Positions 50,806 through 57,698 of a stretch of 64,000 nt of DNA are shown here, one piece after another. The DNA comes from Hymenobacter baengnokdamensis. Its GTDB lineage: Bacteria; Bacteroidota; Bacteroidia; Cytophagales; Hymenobacteraceae. The notes beneath the pieces were generated by a model. It was not told the DNA's origin, made no database searches, and saw nothing but the letters and a program-made list of their open reading frames with translations. A program made the position numbers and the translations under genes. The stretch is from contig NZ_CP044285.1 of NCBI RefSeq assembly GCF_008728635.1, positions 372,001 to 436,000 of the forward strand, written 5' to 3'. Every line of letters starts with the position of its first letter. The stretch's first letter is position 1.

Positions 50806-51996
50806 ATGACGTTTCCTTTGCCCGAGGCAGCTCGCAAGTATGTGGCTGCTCACCTTCACGACGACCCGGCCCACCTTGCCCTCCAGGCCCGTCGCTACCC
50901 TCATCTGCCCGTGCCCGATTTGGTGCGTCAGATTCAGGCCCGCCAGAAAGCCCGCGTGAAACTGCCCGCCTGGGCCGATAACCAGGAATTGATTTTCCCC
51001 CCGGCACTGTCAGTCGAGCAGGCTTCGTCTGAAAAAACGGCTACCTATAAGGCCAACCTGGTGGCCGGAGCCGCCCGGCTCGCTGACCTTACGGGCGGCT
51101 TTGGCGCCGATTCGGCCCACTTTGCGGAGGTAGTTGACCAGGTAGCCTATGTGGAGCGCGACCCCCGGCTGGCGGAGATAGTAGCCTACAACCTCGCGCA
51201 GCTACGCATCGGCAACGTAACGACGCATGCGGCGGATGCCGTTAGCTTTCTGAAGACTGCCGACCAGCCGTTCGACTGGCTATACCTCGACCCGGCCCGG
51301 CGCGACCAGCGCGGCGGCAAGCTCTTTCGGCTGGCCGACTGCGAGCCCGACGTGCCGCGCCTGCTGCCACTGCTACTGCGGCACGCCCCACGCATTCTGC
51401 TCAAGACTTCGCCCATGCTCGATATAGAGTTGGCCATTGAGGAGCTGCGCCACGTGCGCCGCCTGTGGGTGCTGGCCGTGGAAAATGAAGTAAAGGAAGT
51501 GCTCTATGAGCTCGGTGCCGAGCCGGCCATCGACCCTGAGCGCCTGGCAGTGAACCTGCGGCGCGATGGCAGCCAGCAGGAATTTCGCGTTAACCGGGCG
51601 CGTGAAGCACGCGCCGTACCCCGCTACGCCGAGGCCCAACAGTATCTGTATGAGCCCAATGCTGCCATTCTGAAAGCCGGAGCCTTTAAAAGTATTGGCA
51701 CCGCGTTTGAGCTGCTCAAGCTTCATCAACACAGCCACTTATATACCAGCCAGGAGCTGCGAGCCGATTTTCCGGGGCGAACGTTCCGCATCTTGGCTAC
51801 GGAGAAGGCCGATGGCCCTATCCTGAAAGCGCACCTTGGCCCCGAGGGGCGAGCACACGTTACGACCCGCAATTTTCCCGAGTCGGTAGCCGATTTCCGG
51901 CGGCGCACGGGTATTCGGGAGGGCGGCGACCAGTACCTGTTTGCTACTACCGACCTGCGTGGCCGGCTGGTCGTGCTCATCTGCGCTAAGCTATAA
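50806..51996 (+). CDS. Class I SAM methyltransferase with THUMP-like domain
   Basis: 396 residues from ATG at 50806. The SAM-binding motif is LADLTGGFGADSAHFAEVVD with the acidic YVERDPRLAEIVAYNL; the motif-IV-like FDWLYLDPARRDQRGGKLF follows. The C-terminal part matches the THUMP-like domain of Bacteroidota homologues (EPNAAILKAGAFKSIGTAFE, FRILATEKADGPILKAHLG). It is likely to modify RNA, but the target is unknown. It lies 130 bases before metK. Confidence 0.8.
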   Translation: MTFPLPEAARKYVAAHLHDDPAHLALQARRYPHLPVPDLVRQIQARQKARVKLPAWADNQELIFPPALSVEQASSEKTATYKANLVAGAARLADLTGGFGADSAHFAEVVDQVAYVERDPRLAEIVAYNLAQLRIGNVTTHAADAVSFLKTADQPFDWLYLDPARRDQRGGKLFRLADCEPDVPRLLPLLLRHAPRILLKTSPMLDIELAIEELRHVRRLWVLAVENEVKEVLYELGAEPAIDPERLAVNLRRDGSQQEFRVNRAREARAVPRYAEAQQYLYEPNAAILKAGAFKSIGTAFELLKLHQHSHLYTSQELRADFPGRTFRILATEKADGPILKAHLGPEGRAHVTTRNFPESVADFRRRTGIREGGDQYLFATTDLRGRLVVLICAKL

Positions 51997-52053
51997 GTAT
52001 CTGGCCGTGCTGCCGACTAGCCGCAACGTGAGTTCAGCCAAGAATTTAGTGAG

Positions 52054-52061
52054 TAGTTTTG
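52054..52061 (+). promoter_or_regulatory. metK: -7 element of metK
   Basis: TAGTTTTG on the plus strand, 65 bases before the ATG. No exact TTG lies at the standard distance; TTC at 52033 is the nearest. Predicted start of transcription is near 52067. Confidence 0.55.
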
Positions 52062-52063
52062 CA

Positions 52064-52111
52064 GCCTGCTGTCCCAGGCGCTACGCGCTGCCATAGGCAG
52101 CATTTTTGTTT
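52064..52111 (+). promoter_or_regulatory. Structured metK leader with terminator-like hairpin
   Basis: Three small stems follow one another: GCCTG/CAGGC (52064-52079), GCGC/GCGC (52078-52088) and GCTGCC-ATA-GGCAGC (52087-52101). The last is followed by ATTTTTGTTT (52102-52111), as in an intrinsic terminator, 16 bases before the metK ATG. Neighbouring stems compete for bases, so alternative folds are possible. I could not match it to a known SAM riboswitch class. Confidence 0.5.
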
Positions 52112-52126
52112 GATTAATCCCTTGCC

Positions 52127-53389
52127 ATGCCCTATCTGTTCACTTCCGAATCGGTTTCGGAAGGCCACCCCGATAAAGTTGCCGACCAAATTTCGGATGC
52201 TATTCTGGACGACTTCCTGCGCCAGGACCCGGCCGCAAAAGTTGCCTGCGAAACGATGGTAACCACCGGCCTGGTCGTTATTGCCGGCGAAGTAAAATCG
52301 TCGGCTTACGTAGATGTTCAGAGCATTGCCCGCAACGTCATCCGTCGCATCGGCTATACCAAGGCTGAGTATAAGTTTGAAGCCGAGAGCTGCGGCATCC
52401 TGTCGGCGCTGCACGAGCAGTCGCCCGATATCAACCAGGGAGTGGTGCGCCAGGCTCCGGAAGAGCAGGGCGCCGGCGACCAGGGCATGATGTTTGGCTA
52501 CGCTACGAACGAAACGGCCAACTATATGCCCCTGGCCCTCGACCTTTCGCACGCCCTGCTCGAAGAGCTGGCCGCTATCCGCAAGGCCGGCCAGGAAATG
52601 ACTTACCTGCGCCCCGACGCCAAAAGCCAGGTAACCATCCGGTATTCCGACGACCACCGCCCGGTGGCCATCGATACCATTGTTATCAGTACCCAGCACG
52701 ACGACTTCGACCCGTCGGAAGAGCACATGCTGGCCCGCATCAAGCAGGATATCATCGCTATTCTCATTCCGCGCGTGAAAGCCAAGCTAAGCGCCGAAGT
52801 GCAGGCGCTGTTCACTGGCGATATCAAGCACCACATCAACCCCACCGGCAAATTTGTTATCGGTGGGCCGCATGGCGACTCGGGCCTCACGGGCCGCAAG
52901 ATTATCGTCGATACCTACGGCGGCAAGGGCGCGCACGGCGGCGGCGCCTTCTCCGGCAAAGACTCGAGCAAGGTAGACCGCTCGGCCGCCTACGCTGCCC
53001 GCCACATTGCCAAAAACCTCGTAGCCGCTGGGGTGGCCGACCAGGCGTTGGTGCAGGTTGCCTACGCCATTGGCGTAGCCAAGCCAGTAGGCCTGTACGT
53101 CACTACCTCGGGCACCACCAAGGCCACCAATGCGGCCGGCCACACACTCACCGATGGGGAGATTTCGGATAAGGTAAACGAGCTATTCGACCTGCGGCCT
53201 TACGCCATTGTAGAGCGGCTGGGACTGCGAAATCCTATTTTTGGCGCTACAGCCGCCTACGGCCACATGGGCCGCCAGCCCGGCACCATTACCGTTAAGA
53301 TGAAGGACGGCGAGGAAAAAACCTTCGAAACCTTTACCTGGGAAAAGCTGGACTACGTGGACCGTATCAAAGCCGCGTTTAGCCTCTAA
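52127..53389 (+). CDS. metK: S-adenosylmethionine synthase
   Basis: Forms SAM from methionine and ATP, 420 residues. Signatures: [20 protein letters not shown], the [12 protein letters not shown] hexapeptide region, [20 protein letters not shown] and [20 protein letters not shown]. Its length is at the upper end for the family. It lies in a methylation-linked neighbourhood with ahcY and a methyltransferase and ends at a terminator. Confidence 0.97.
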   Translation: MPYLFTSESVSEGHPDKVADQISDAILDDFLRQDPAAKVACETMVTTGLVVIAGEVKSSAYVDVQSIARNVIRRIGYTKAEYKFEAESCGILSALHEQSPDINQGVVRQAPEEQGAGDQGMMFGYATNETANYMPLALDLSHALLEELAAIRKAGQEMTYLRPDAKSQVTIRYSDDHRPVAIDTIVISTQHDDFDPSEEHMLARIKQDIIAILIPRVKAKLSAEVQALFTGDIKHHINPTGKFVIGGPHGDSGLTGRKIIVDTYGGKGAHGGGAFSGKDSSKVDRSAAYAARHIAKNLVAAGVADQALVQVAYAIGVAKPVGLYVTTSGTTKATNAAGHTLTDGEISDKVNELFDLRPYAIVERLGLRNPIFGATAAYGHMGRQPGTITVKMKDGEEKTFETFTWEKLDYVDRIKAAFSL

Positions 53390-53406
53390 CTGACTATCCT
53401 CCTAGC

Positions 53407-53443
53407 AAAACCCCCCTGCGGTCGTTGACCACAGGGGGTTTTT
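53407..53443. terminator. Bidirectional terminator (metK / hpf)
   Basis: AAAACCCCCCTGCGGTC (53407-53423) pairs with GACCACAGGGGGTTTTT (53427-53443), with a mismatch and a 3-base loop, between convergent genes. Confidence 0.88.
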
Positions 53444-53458
53444 ATATATATAACAAAC

Positions 53459-53758
53459 CTAATGGCTTAGTGATTTTTCTTTATACCGGGTAATCTGCCG
53501 CTTCAGGGCTTCCACCGCAGCATCGGTAGCCGCTTCGAAAGAGGCCGCATCCTCCTGGCTAAAAAGGGTACTACCAGGCACCATCAGCTTGATTTCAACG
53601 GTTTTGTTGGCCACCCCATCTTTGTTGTTGAGGCGCAAAATAACTTCGCCATCCGTTACACGGTCGTAAAAATGTTCTAGCTTGTTGAGGCGCTGCTGAA
53701 TGAAGTCGAGCAGGGTTTTGTCGGCATCGAAATGCACCGATTGCATTTGCACTTTCAT
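53459..53758 (-). CDS. hpf: Short ribosome hibernation promoting factor (HPF/RaiA type)
   Basis: 99 residues from ATG at 53758 (MKVQMQSVHFDADKTLLDFI). The fold signature KTLLDFIQQRLNKLEHFYDR, VTDGEVILRLNNKDGVANKT and the C-terminal AATDAAVEALKRQITRYKE match HPF, which binds the decoding centre of idle ribosomes. There is no C-terminal dimerisation domain, so this is the short form. It lies downstream of the xerC-like gene. Confidence 0.9.
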   Translation of the reverse strand: MKVQMQSVHFDADKTLLDFIQQRLNKLEHFYDRVTDGEVILRLNNKDGVANKTVEIKLMVPGSTLFSQEDAASFEAATDAAVEALKRQITRYKEKSLSH

Positions 53759-53899
53759 GGGCAAAAGGGAATTGGGTGGATGGGAAATCGAGAACAAAGC
53801 CGTAATACCAAAGGACTAAGTGCTGCGTGCTATCCAGCCATAAGCTGAGCAGCAATCACTTATAATCATTCGTTTCTCCTGCTTCATTCTAAACTGAAC

Positions 53900-54784
53900 T
53901 CAGGCCCTTGGGTGGGCTTGTTCAAATACGGATTTTAGGCGGTCTACGGACAAGTGGGTGTACACTTGCGTAGCTGCCAGGCTTGCATGCCCCAACAATT
54001 CTTTGATAGAATTGAGGTCGGCTCCCTTGCCCAGCAGGTGCGTGGCAAACGCGTGGCGCAGCGCATGCGGATGCTGGTGGGCGGCCGATGTGGATGCCTG
54101 ACTTAGGTATTTTTTCACCGTACGGTATACCAGCTTCTCGTACAGCGGCTCGCCCTTATCGGTACGCAGAAAAGCGCTGCCCGGCGCGATAGCGCCAAAC
54201 TCAGCGCTCCGGTAGGTGCGGTACTTTTCCAGCACCAGCAGCAGCGACGGGTTCAGGGGTACTACGCGCTGCTTGTTGCCCTTGCCGGTTACGCGCACAG
54301 TGCGTGCACTGATATCCAGGTCGTTATCGGTAATGCCCAGCAGCTCTGAAAGGCGGATACCGGTTCCGTACAGCGTTTCCAGCACCAGCTGGTCGCGGAC
54401 GCCAGCAAAGCTCTCCTCAAACTCGAAAGAGTTGAGCAGCCGGTTGAGCGACTCTTCAGGCACGAATTCGGGCAGCTTCTGGGCCATTTTGGGGGCCTTG
54501 ATGCGCAGCATAGGATTGGCTTCGATGCGGTGCCCGCGCAACAAAAACTTATAGAATGAGCGCAGGCAAGCCACTTTCCGGTTTACAGTACGCGGGTCGA
54601 GGTCCTGGTCCATCAGGCTTACCACCCAGCCCCGGATAAGCGGATGAGTAGCCTGAGCAGGGTCGGCTAGCTCATACTCAGCCTGTATATACGCGCTAAA
54701 CTGCGTCAGGTCAGTTTGGTATGAAGTAACAGTATGCGGGCTGAAGCGTTTCTCGTACCGCAAAAAATCCAGAAATTCATCCAT
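53900..54784 (-). CDS. xerC: Tyrosine recombinase, XerC/XerD type
   Basis: 294 residues from ATG at 54784 (MDEFLDFLRYEKRFSPHTV). The N-terminal core-binding SAM-like domain precedes the catalytic domain with all key residues: Arg in LYGTGIRLSELLGI, Lys in VTGKGNKQRVVPLNP, HALRHAFATHLL, LGHASLAATQVYTH with the nucleophilic Tyr. It is likely the housekeeping dimer-resolution enzyme, as no phage or transposon genes surround it. XerC and XerD cannot be told apart with certainty. Confidence 0.88.
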   Translation of the reverse strand: MDEFLDFLRYEKRFSPHTVTSYQTDLTQFSAYIQAEYELADPAQATHPLIRGWVVSLMDQDLDPRTVNRKVACLRSFYKFLLRGHRIEANPMLRIKAPKMAQKLPEFVPEESLNRLLNSFEFEESFAGVRDQLVLETLYGTGIRLSELLGITDNDLDISARTVRVTGKGNKQRVVPLNPSLLLVLEKYRTYRSAEFGAIAPGSAFLRTDKGEPLYEKLVYRTVKKYLSQASTSAAHQHPHALRHAFATHLLGKGADLNSIKELLGHASLAATQVYTHLSVDRLKSVFEQAHPRA

Positions 54785-54867
54785 CTTCAAATCAGACCAA
54801 AGCTTTGGCCAACGGCCGGGTGTGCAAAGTAGTGCCCGGCTGTGTTTTTCCCAAATCTGCAACGCCA

Positions 54868-54906
54868 AAAGCCCGCCCGATTACCCCTGGTAATCGGGCG
54901 GGCTTT
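54868..54906 (-). terminator. Intrinsic terminator of rpsU
   Basis: A perfect 18-bp stem (54868-54885 with 54889-54906) with a 3-base loop lies 27 bases after the rpsU stop. It argues for a xerC start downstream of it, at 54784. Confidence 0.88.
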
Positions 54907-54933
54907 CGCAGCCGCTACAGCGCAATAAAACGA

Positions 54934-55128
54934 TTACTCGTTTTCGCCGCCGTAGGTAGCCAGCTTATATACTGCTTTCTGCTTCAGCTTGCGCTTAGTG
55001 ATGCTCGGCTTCTGGAAGAACGTGCGGCGACGCAGCTCTTTCAACACGCCAGTGCGCTCGAATTTCTTCTTGAAGCGCTTCAGAGCGCGGTCAACGGTTT
55101 CGTTGTCTTTGATTTGAACGATAATCAT
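54934..55128 (-). CDS. rpsU: 30S ribosomal protein S21
   Basis: 64 residues, MIIVQIKDNETVDRALKRFK, RTGVLKELRRRTFFQKPSIT, ending KLATYGGENE. In Flavobacterium S21 helps hide the anti-Shine-Dalgarno sequence and a C-terminal Tyr contributes; a Tyr is present here near the end. The mRNA shows no Shine-Dalgarno before the ATG. It has its own promoter and terminator, as a single-gene unit. Confidence 0.96.
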   Translation of the reverse strand: MIIVQIKDNETVDRALKRFKKKFERTGVLKELRRRTFFQKPSITKRKLKQKAVYKLATYGGENE

Positions 55129-55178
55129 ATCGGGGAGTGAGAATGCTTTCGCTACGGGAAGCCGAGTAAATCGGGCCG

Positions 55179-55208
55179 CAAAGATACTCAGGGATTACGC
55201 GGATTCAA
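55179..55208 (-). promoter_or_regulatory. rpsU: Promoter of rpsU
   Basis: TATCTTTG (55179-55186) and TTG (55206-55208), 19 bases apart on the minus strand. The TTG lies inside the left arm of the inverted repeat 55188-55315. Confidence 0.7.
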
Positions 55209-55315
55209 ACCCATTTGCCGGATTTTGCGGATGATTCGCGCTCAACCCGTTACCAGAGAAGAAGCCGAATACCCGCAAAAGCTGTGAAACCGGTTTGAAT
55301 CCGCATAATTCCTGA
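55188..55315. repeat. 24-bp inverted repeat between the acyl-CoA dehydrogenase gene and rpsU
   Basis: Arms 55188-55211 and 55292-55315 are complementary over 24 bp with two mismatches (core GCGGATTCAAACC) and enclose 80 bases. The outer arm begins 4 bases after the acyl-CoA dehydrogenase stop; the inner arm covers the rpsU -33 element. It may act as a terminator-like structure or be a repeat relic. Confidence 0.75.
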
Positions 55316-55318
55316 CGT

Positions 55319-56467
55319 TTACTTCAGCAAAGTGCGGGCAATAACGAGCTTCTGAATTTCACTCGTACCCTCCCCTATGGTGCAGAGCTTGGCGTCGCGG
55401 TAATACTTTTCGGCCGGATAGTCTTTGGTATAGCCATAACCGCCAAAAATTTGGACACCCTCATTGGCTACCCGCACGCTTACCTCCGAGGCGTAAAGCT
55501 TGGCCATTGCCGATTCGCGATTTACATTTTCGCCCCGGTCTTTCATGGCAGCGGCGCGGTAGGTGAGCTGGCTGGCGGCCTCAATCTCGGTAGCCATATC
55601 GGCCAGCTTAAAGGCAATACCCTGGAAATTGCTGATAGGCTGGTTGAACTGCTGGCGCTCTTTACTGTATTGCAGAGCAGCTTCGTAAGCGCCCTGCGCA
55701 ATTCCCAGGCTTAGCGCCGCAATACTGATACGCCCACCATCGAGCACCTTCAGGCTTTGGACAAAACCATCCCCTACCTTACCGATGACGTTTTCTACAG
55801 GCACCCGGCAATCGGTAAAAATCATTTCCGTGGTTTCGGAAGCCCGCATTCCCAGCTTGTCTTCTTTGCGGCCGCCCTCAAAACCCGGCGTGCCGCGCTC
55901 CACGATAAAGGCCGTCATACCATGAGAGTCGCCGACCTCACCGGTACGGGCAATAACCACGGCCACGTCGCCGCTTTTGCCGTGGGTGATAAAGTTTTTG
56001 GCGCCGTTCAGCACATAATTCTCCCCGCTGGCATCAAGCGTGGCGGTGGTGCGCATATTGCCCGCATCAGAGCCGGTATTAGGCTCGGTCAGGCCCCAGG
56101 CACCCAGCCACTCCCCCGAAGCCAGGCGCGGCAGGTACTTCTGCTTCTGCTCCTCGGAAGCGTGCTGCAGGATGTGCCCGGTGCAGAGCGAGTTATGAGC
56201 CGCCATGCTCAGGCCAATGCTACCATCAATCTTGGAAAGCTCGGCAATAGCCGTCACATACTCCTGGTAGCCAAAGCCTGAACCACCATATTGGTGTGGC
56301 ACCAGCACCCCCATCAGCCCAAGCTCACCAAGCTGGCGAAACAGGTCGCGGGGAAATTCCTGGGTATTATCCCAGCGCATCATATTGGGCTTGATGTGCT
56401 GGAGACCAAAGTCACGCACCATTTGTGCAATCATGGCCTGGTTTTCGGTCGCTACGGTAGCTTCCAT
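55319..56467 (-). CDS. Acyl-CoA dehydrogenase
   Basis: FAD-dependent oxidation of an acyl-CoA to the 2-enoyl-CoA, 382 residues. Signatures: [58 protein letters not shown], and near the C-terminus [38 protein letters not shown] with the expected catalytic Glu. Chain-length preference cannot be read from sequence. It stands alone in its transcription unit. Confidence 0.93.
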   Translation of the reverse strand: MEATVATENQAMIAQMVRDFGLQHIKPNMMRWDNTQEFPRDLFRQLGELGLMGVLVPHQYGGSGFGYQEYVTAIAELSKIDGSIGLSMAAHNSLCTGHILQHASEEQKQKYLPRLASGEWLGAWGLTEPNTGSDAGNMRTTATLDASGENYVLNGAKNFITHGKSGDVAVVIARTGEVGDSHGMTAFIVERGTPGFEGGRKEDKLGMRASETTEMIFTDCRVPVENVIGKVGDGFVQSLKVLDGGRISIAALSLGIAQGAYEAALQYSKERQQFNQPISNFQGIAFKLADMATEIEAASQLTYRAAAMKDRGENVNRESAMAKLYASEVSVRVANEGVQIFGGYGYTKDYPAEKYYRDAKLCTIGEGTSEIQKLVIARTLLK

Positions 56468-56513
56468 AAGGATACGTTAAAGTGGGGTGGGTAAGGGGAG
56501 GGAGAAGTGTGTA

Positions 56514-56548
56514 GAACCCCACCTAGGGGGTTCGCGCTTACAAAAATA
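56514..56548 (-). promoter_or_regulatory. -7 element and 5' hairpin of the acyl-CoA dehydrogenase gene
   Basis: TATTTTTG (56541-56548, minus strand) is followed at the predicted transcript 5' end by a perfect GAACCCC/GGGGTTC stem (56514-56520 with 56527-56533) and an ACCTAG loop. No TTG is seen at the right distance. Confidence 0.5.
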
Positions 56549-56603
56549 CGATTCTGAGGCTGTTGCCTGCCGTGGGCTATTATGAGACGGCAAGACCGGA
56601 TTT

Positions 56604-56634
56604 TTGAAAGCCCGGCGTAAATAGGTTACTTTTG
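56604..56634 (+). promoter_or_regulatory. Promoter of the polysaccharide export operon
   Basis: TTG (56604-56606), 20 bases, TACTTTTG (56627-56634) on the plus strand. It lies 73 bases before the export lipoprotein start and is the only good promoter match before the four-gene run. Confidence 0.75.
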
Positions 56635-56706
56635 GGACATTTTTTACTTGTAGAAGCCTGCGGTCAGCACCTTTCGCTTGCCCGGCTTTGTTAACCCGGC
56701 TCTCTT

Positions 56707-57663
56707 TTGGCTTTTATATCTTCGCTTTCGTCTGGGCCGCTTCGTCGGTTACTGCTTTTGGCTTTACCGATACTCGGCCTGCTTTCGTCGTGCGCTACAA
56801 CCAAATACTATAACCAGCGCACTATGTTCCAGCTCACCAAGGGAAAAGATGGGGTGGTAGATACAGCGAAGCTACGTCGGGCCGTCAACCGAACGGACCG
56901 TAATTATCGTATTCATAGCAACGATATTCTCAACGTTCAGGTTTATACCAACAAAGGCGAGAAACTAATTGACCCTAATGGGGAGTTGCGGTTTGGCTCC
57001 CCTAGCATTGGTACTAGTCCAGCACCTAGCCCTTCCTTTACTAGCCCTGGTCAGCGCTCCACGGGTCAGGGAACGAGTACTACCCCCGGCGCTACTCAAT
57101 TCACCGTTCAAGCAGATGGTACAGTTAGGCTGCCGCTCGTGGACCGGGTGCAAGTAAGAGGCCTGAGTTTAATACAGGCAGATAGTGTCCTGCGGGTGCG
57201 CTACAGTGAATATTATAAAGAGCCTTTTGTTAAGACTACTGTCACAAACAATCGCGTCATTATTCTTGGCTCACCCGGTGGGCTAGTGATTCCGCTCACT
57301 AATGATAATATGAATTTACTGGAAGTGTTAGCACTAGCTGGCGGCCCTGATGGAATGAACGTTTCTAGCAGTTCAGGTATTACTGGCAGCAGTTTCAATC
57401 GTAATGGGGGACGCATAACTAACATTCGTATTATCAGAGGAGATTTAAAAAACCCACAAGTGCAGTTTGTTGACTTAAGCACTTTAGAGGGTATGCGACG
57501 GGGCAATTTGCAAATTGAGCCTAACGATATTATCTATATTCAGCCATTACGCCGTCCTTTTACGGATGCTATAATTGATGCTGGCCCGGCGCTAAGCCTG
57601 CTCACAACCGTTTTTTCCACAATAAGCTTTATTTTCACTTTTGCCGTTCTAGCGAAAAAATAG
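56707..57663 (+). CDS. Polysaccharide export outer-membrane lipoprotein (Wza-like)
   Basis: 318 residues starting at TTG 56707; no in-frame ATG would keep the signal. The N-terminus has a lipoprotein signal with lipobox LLSSC (about residues 25-29). The export domain is NYRIHSNDILNVQVYTN and VQADGTVRLPLVDRVQVRG, then an SLBB-like segment (NNRVIILGSPGGLVIPLTND, NLLEVLALAGGPDGMNVSS). A Ser/Pro/Thr-rich insert lies near residues 98-130. The hydrophobic C-terminal helix could span the outer membrane. It partners the kinase downstream. Confidence 0.88.
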   Translation: MAFISSLSSGPLRRLLLLALPILGLLSSCATTKYYNQRTMFQLTKGKDGVVDTAKLRRAVNRTDRNYRIHSNDILNVQVYTNKGEKLIDPNGELRFGSPSIGTSPAPSPSFTSPGQRSTGQGTSTTPGATQFTVQADGTVRLPLVDRVQVRGLSLIQADSVLRVRYSEYYKEPFVKTTVTNNRVIILGSPGGLVIPLTNDNMNLLEVLALAGGPDGMNVSSSSGITGSSFNRNGGRITNIRIIRGDLKNPQVQFVDLSTLEGMRRGNLQIEPNDIIYIQPLRRPFTDAIIDAGPALSLLTTVFSTISFIFTFAVLAKK

Positions 57664-57698
57664 TTTAGTAAGCTATTTCTCAATTTGATATTATTACT

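Noticed and set aside
52062..52126. A known SAM riboswitch class before metK
   Set aside because: The leader is too short for SAM-I, and I could not see the SAM-II or SAM-III core sequences; only an unclassified hairpin array is supported.
53900..54784. Tyrosine recombinase as a sign of an integrated phage or integrative element
   Set aside because: All neighbours are housekeeping genes, no attachment-site repeat was found, and the protein looks like a chromosomal XerC/XerD.
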